Source: Candidatus Absconditabacterales bacterium (lineage in GTDB: Bacteria; Patescibacteriota; Gracilibacteria; Absconditabacterales; Absconditicoccaceae). Taken from it: 17,149 nt of DNA. The notes under the pieces are model-generated. The model saw only the letters and a list, made by a program, of their open reading frames with translations. It ran no database searches and was not told where the DNA came from. This document shows positions 16,743-17,149 of this stretch, one piece after another. Both the position numbers and the translations under genes were made by a program. The stretch is from NCBI GenBank assembly GCA_937965925.1, contig CALCME010000013.1:1-17149 (forward strand), given 5' to 3'. The stretch's first letter is position 1, and the number at the start of each line of letters is the position of its first letter.

Positions 16743-17149
16743 ATGCTCTCTACTATCCGTCATTCAGCAGCCCATCTCCTTGCTCAAGCAGTACAAAGAA
16801 CCGTAGATCCATACTGTGATCTTGGTACATGACCTTCTACAGATACAGGATTCTATTATGATATTAATTTTTCTGAGTGAGTAGAATTTGGAGAGAAGAA
16901 TCTCAAAGATCTCACAAAACAACTCAAAATGATCGCAAAAGAACCTCAGACGTTCGTGAGATATGATTGTGTCCTTGCACATTGATTTGAAATTAATGAT
17001 CTTACCAACCAATGATTAAAAAATGAACTCCTCCACAAATTCAAAGAAAAGTGAGAAGAAAAAATTAGCTACTACCTAAATGTAGTTCCAATCTGAGTAC
17101 TAGACAATATGAGAGGATCAACCGATGCATATATCGAGATGTATCGTGA
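16743..17149 (+). CDS. thrS: Threonyl-tRNA synthetase, N-terminal part (cut by the window edge)
   Basis: The first 135 codons of a protein that charges tRNAThr. The N-terminus LSTIRHSAAHLLAQAVQRTV is the start of the N2 editing domain of ThrRS, with the two histidines of HSAAH as in the zinc-independent editing site; LGTGPSTDTGFYYDINF follows as in the family. The frame has a TAA 30 bases upstream of the ATG and no earlier ATG, so the usual TGS/N1 domain is absent; short ThrRS forms of this kind are known. The last visible residues, AYIEMYRG (the final Gly incomplete), align with the family motif DLCRGPH, which would put Tyr in place of the editing-site cysteine. The catalytic and anticodon domains lie beyond the window. 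Confidence 0.8.

Overview
The window reads correctly only if UGA codes for glycine and TAA/TAG are the only stops (genetic code 25). Under the standard code almost every gene breaks into short pieces. With UGA read as Gly, 16 long or recognisable frames open up, and the re-read codons fall on glycines conserved in known families: the GNTP and NPGGS motifs of cysteine synthase, the GTGIVIG hexapeptides of serine acetyltransferase, and the PRPP loop of a phosphoribosyltransferase. With the AT-rich composition and the scarcity of Shine-Dalgarno sites, this points to a candidate-phyla bacterium of the Gracilibacteria/Absconditabacteria (BD1-5/SR1) type. I cannot tell these two apart from this sequence.

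Layout. 1-3264: a YbaK-type editing protein (+), a convergent secreted protein of unknown function (-), and a fused aspartate carbamoyltransferase PyrBI (+). 3265-4948: a small helical protein, a non-coding stretch with a GC-rich island and a doubtful tiny ORF, then a winged-helix/phosphoribosyltransferase regulator behind a repeat-rich promoter. 5098-7683 (-): one very AT-rich 861-residue protein whose C-terminus carries a caspase-like His/Cys pair. 7771-10173: an NMN adenylyltransferase (-) divergent from cysE (+), then cysM (+) flanked by two copies of a palindromic repeat. 10403-14614: an unknown protein of about 100 residues (+), a secreted unknown (-), and two tandem paralogous Cys-rich solenoid-like proteins (-) separated by a terminator. 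14615-15117: a mostly non-coding divergent region with two promoters and two inverted repeats. 15118-17149 (+): a TrmB-like regulator, an overlapping antitoxin-like/PIN-toxin pair, and the start of threonyl-tRNA synthetase, cut by the window edge.

The metabolic genes cover single steps: carbamoyl-aspartate formation for pyrimidines, serine to O-acetylserine to cysteine, and NMN to NAD. They sit among regulators and lineage-specific unknowns rather than in one operon. No tRNA, rRNA, CRISPR array or insertion sequence was recognised. The most interesting unexplained items are the caspase-like protein, the tandem CxxCxxC solenoid pair, and the repeat-organised promoter of the wHTH-PRTase.
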